Shown here piece after piece: positions 5,345 through 6,156 of a stretch of DNA of 6,156 nt. Where the stretch lies: positions 4,075 to 10,230 of the forward strand of contig MGUL01000148.1 in NCBI GenBank assembly GCA_001800005.1, in the 5' to 3' direction. Both the position numbers and the translations under genes were made by a program. The notes below the pieces were generated by a model. It ran no database searches. It was not told the origin of the DNA and worked only from the letters and a program-made list of their open reading frames with translations. This DNA is from Elusimicrobia bacterium RBG_16_66_12 (GTDB lineage: Bacteria > Elusimicrobiota > Elusimicrobia > UBA1565 > UBA9628). Positions within the stretch are counted from its first letter, which is position 1, and every line of letters begins with the position of its first letter.

Positions 5345-6156
5345 ATGAAACCCCGTCTCTACCTGATCGACGCCCACGCCTACCTTCATAGGGCCTACCA
5401 TGCGCTCCCGCCGCTGACGAACTCCAAGGGGGAGCCGGTGGGGGCCCTCTACGGCTTCGCCCGCACCCTCCTCCAGATCCTCAGGCGCGACAAGCCCGAG
5501 GCCCTGGCCGTCTGCTACGACAGCCCCGGCCCGACCTTCCGTCACAAGGCCTATCCGGACTACAAGGCGACCCGCAAGGAGATCGACCCCGACTTGGTGA
5601 CCCAACTCTCCCAGGCCAAGCCCTTGGCCGAGGCGATGGGTTTTCACTGCGTCGAGAAGACGGGCTATGAAGCGGACGATCTCATGGCCACGATGGCCCG
5701 CAAGGCCGTCGAGGCCGGCTGGGAAGCGGTCCTGGTCACGGGAGATAAAGACGCCCTCCAGCTGGTCGGTCCCGGCGTGCGGGTGTTCAACGCCTCGAAG
5801 AACGCCTGGATGGACCCGCCCCAGATCGCGGAGAAGCTCGGCGTGCCGCCGGAGCAGGTCGTCGACTACCTGGCCATCGTGGGCGACAGCTCGGACAACG
5901 TCCGCGGCCTCAAGGGCGTGGGCCCCGTGGGGGCTTTGAAGCTGTTGAAGGCCTACGGCTCGCTGAGGGGGGCCATCGCCGCGGCCCGCAAGGGCGACAA
6001 GGCCCTGACCCCGAAGCTCGCTCAGACCCTCAAGGATGGAGAGAAGGACGCGGACCTCGCGCTGCGCCTCATCGAGCTCGATCGCGGCGTCCCTCTCGAC
6101 GCGTCCGTCGAGGACTGCCGGGTCAAGGAGCCCGACCCGGTCAAGCTCACCGCAGG
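5345..6156 (+). CDS. polA: DNA polymerase I, 5'-3' exonuclease domain (3' partial)
   Basis: The first ~270 residues of a protein that runs off the right edge; full PolA is usually ~850-930 residues. The visible part is the 5'-3' (FEN-type) exonuclease domain, which removes RNA primers and damaged 5' flaps. The N-terminus is MKPRLYLIDAHAYLHRAYHA, with metal-ligand D9. Further conserved blocks are YDSPGPTFRHKAYPDYK, GYEADDL (E109, D111, D112), VTGDKD (D134, D136) and GDSSDN (D181, D184), followed by the helix-hairpin-helix-like GLKGVGPVGALKLL. All expected acidic residues are present. ATG 5345 is the only usable start: the frame runs back to the thioredoxin stop with no other ATG, GTG or TTG. 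No Shine-Dalgarno sequence precedes it. The polymerase domain lies outside the window, so a stand-alone 5'-3' exonuclease of ~300 residues cannot be excluded, but the N-terminal sequence reads like PolA. Confidence 0.92.
   Translation, partial: MKPRLYLIDAHAYLHRAYHALPPLTNSKGEPVGALYGFARTLLQILRRDKPEALAVCYDSPGPTFRHKAYPDYKATRKEIDPDLVTQLSQAKPLAEAMGFHCVEKTGYEADDLMATMARKAVEAGWEAVLVTGDKDALQLVGPGVRVFNASKNAWMDPPQIAEKLGVPPEQVVDYLAIVGDSSDNVRGLKGVGPVGALKLLKAYGSLRGAIAAARKGDKALTPKLAQTLKDGEKDADLALRLIELDRGVPLDASVEDCRVKEPDPVKLTA

Overview
The window is a dense, strongly GC-rich bacterial segment with G/C-dominated third codon positions. All genes are on the + strand and intergenic gaps are short. The bacterium is diderm: one gene encodes a probable outer-membrane beta-barrel ending in Phe and another a lipoprotein with an LAGC lipobox. 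Promoters are sigma70-like and most starts have AGGAG-type ribosome binding sites. Taxonomy cannot be fixed from the sequence. A GC-rich diderm such as an Elusimicrobiota or deltaproteobacterium-like lineage is a guess only.

Layout. (1) Left edge to 2162: a membrane protein that fuses an M50 site-2-protease core (HEIGH and LDGG motifs) to an I9-like propeptide and a complete subtilisin (S8) domain with Asp, His, Asn and Ser all present. Its true start is probably outside the window. (2) 2171-2572: a stand-alone response-regulator receiver domain, 8 nt after the protease and probably in the same operon. (3) 2623-2651: a sigma70-type promoter, then a two-gene unit. The first gene (2691-3479) is a secreted outer-membrane beta-barrel protein. 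The second (3483-4895) is a lipoprotein with a long coiled-coil arm and a caspase-like (C14) domain carrying a His/Cys dyad and an EF-hand loop. (4) 4914-4942: a near-consensus extended -10 promoter, then thioredoxin (4979-5302) and the start of DNA polymerase I (from 5345), which runs off the right edge.

How the genes may work together. The right end is housekeeping: redox balance, and DNA repair or Okazaki-fragment processing. The left and middle hold two envelope-associated protease modules. One is an intramembrane metalloprotease and a serine protease on a single chain. The other is a caspase-like protease predicted to be tethered to the outer membrane and encoded next to a barrel protein. 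The domain assignments are well supported by motifs. Any functional link between the modules, or with the receiver protein, is inference.
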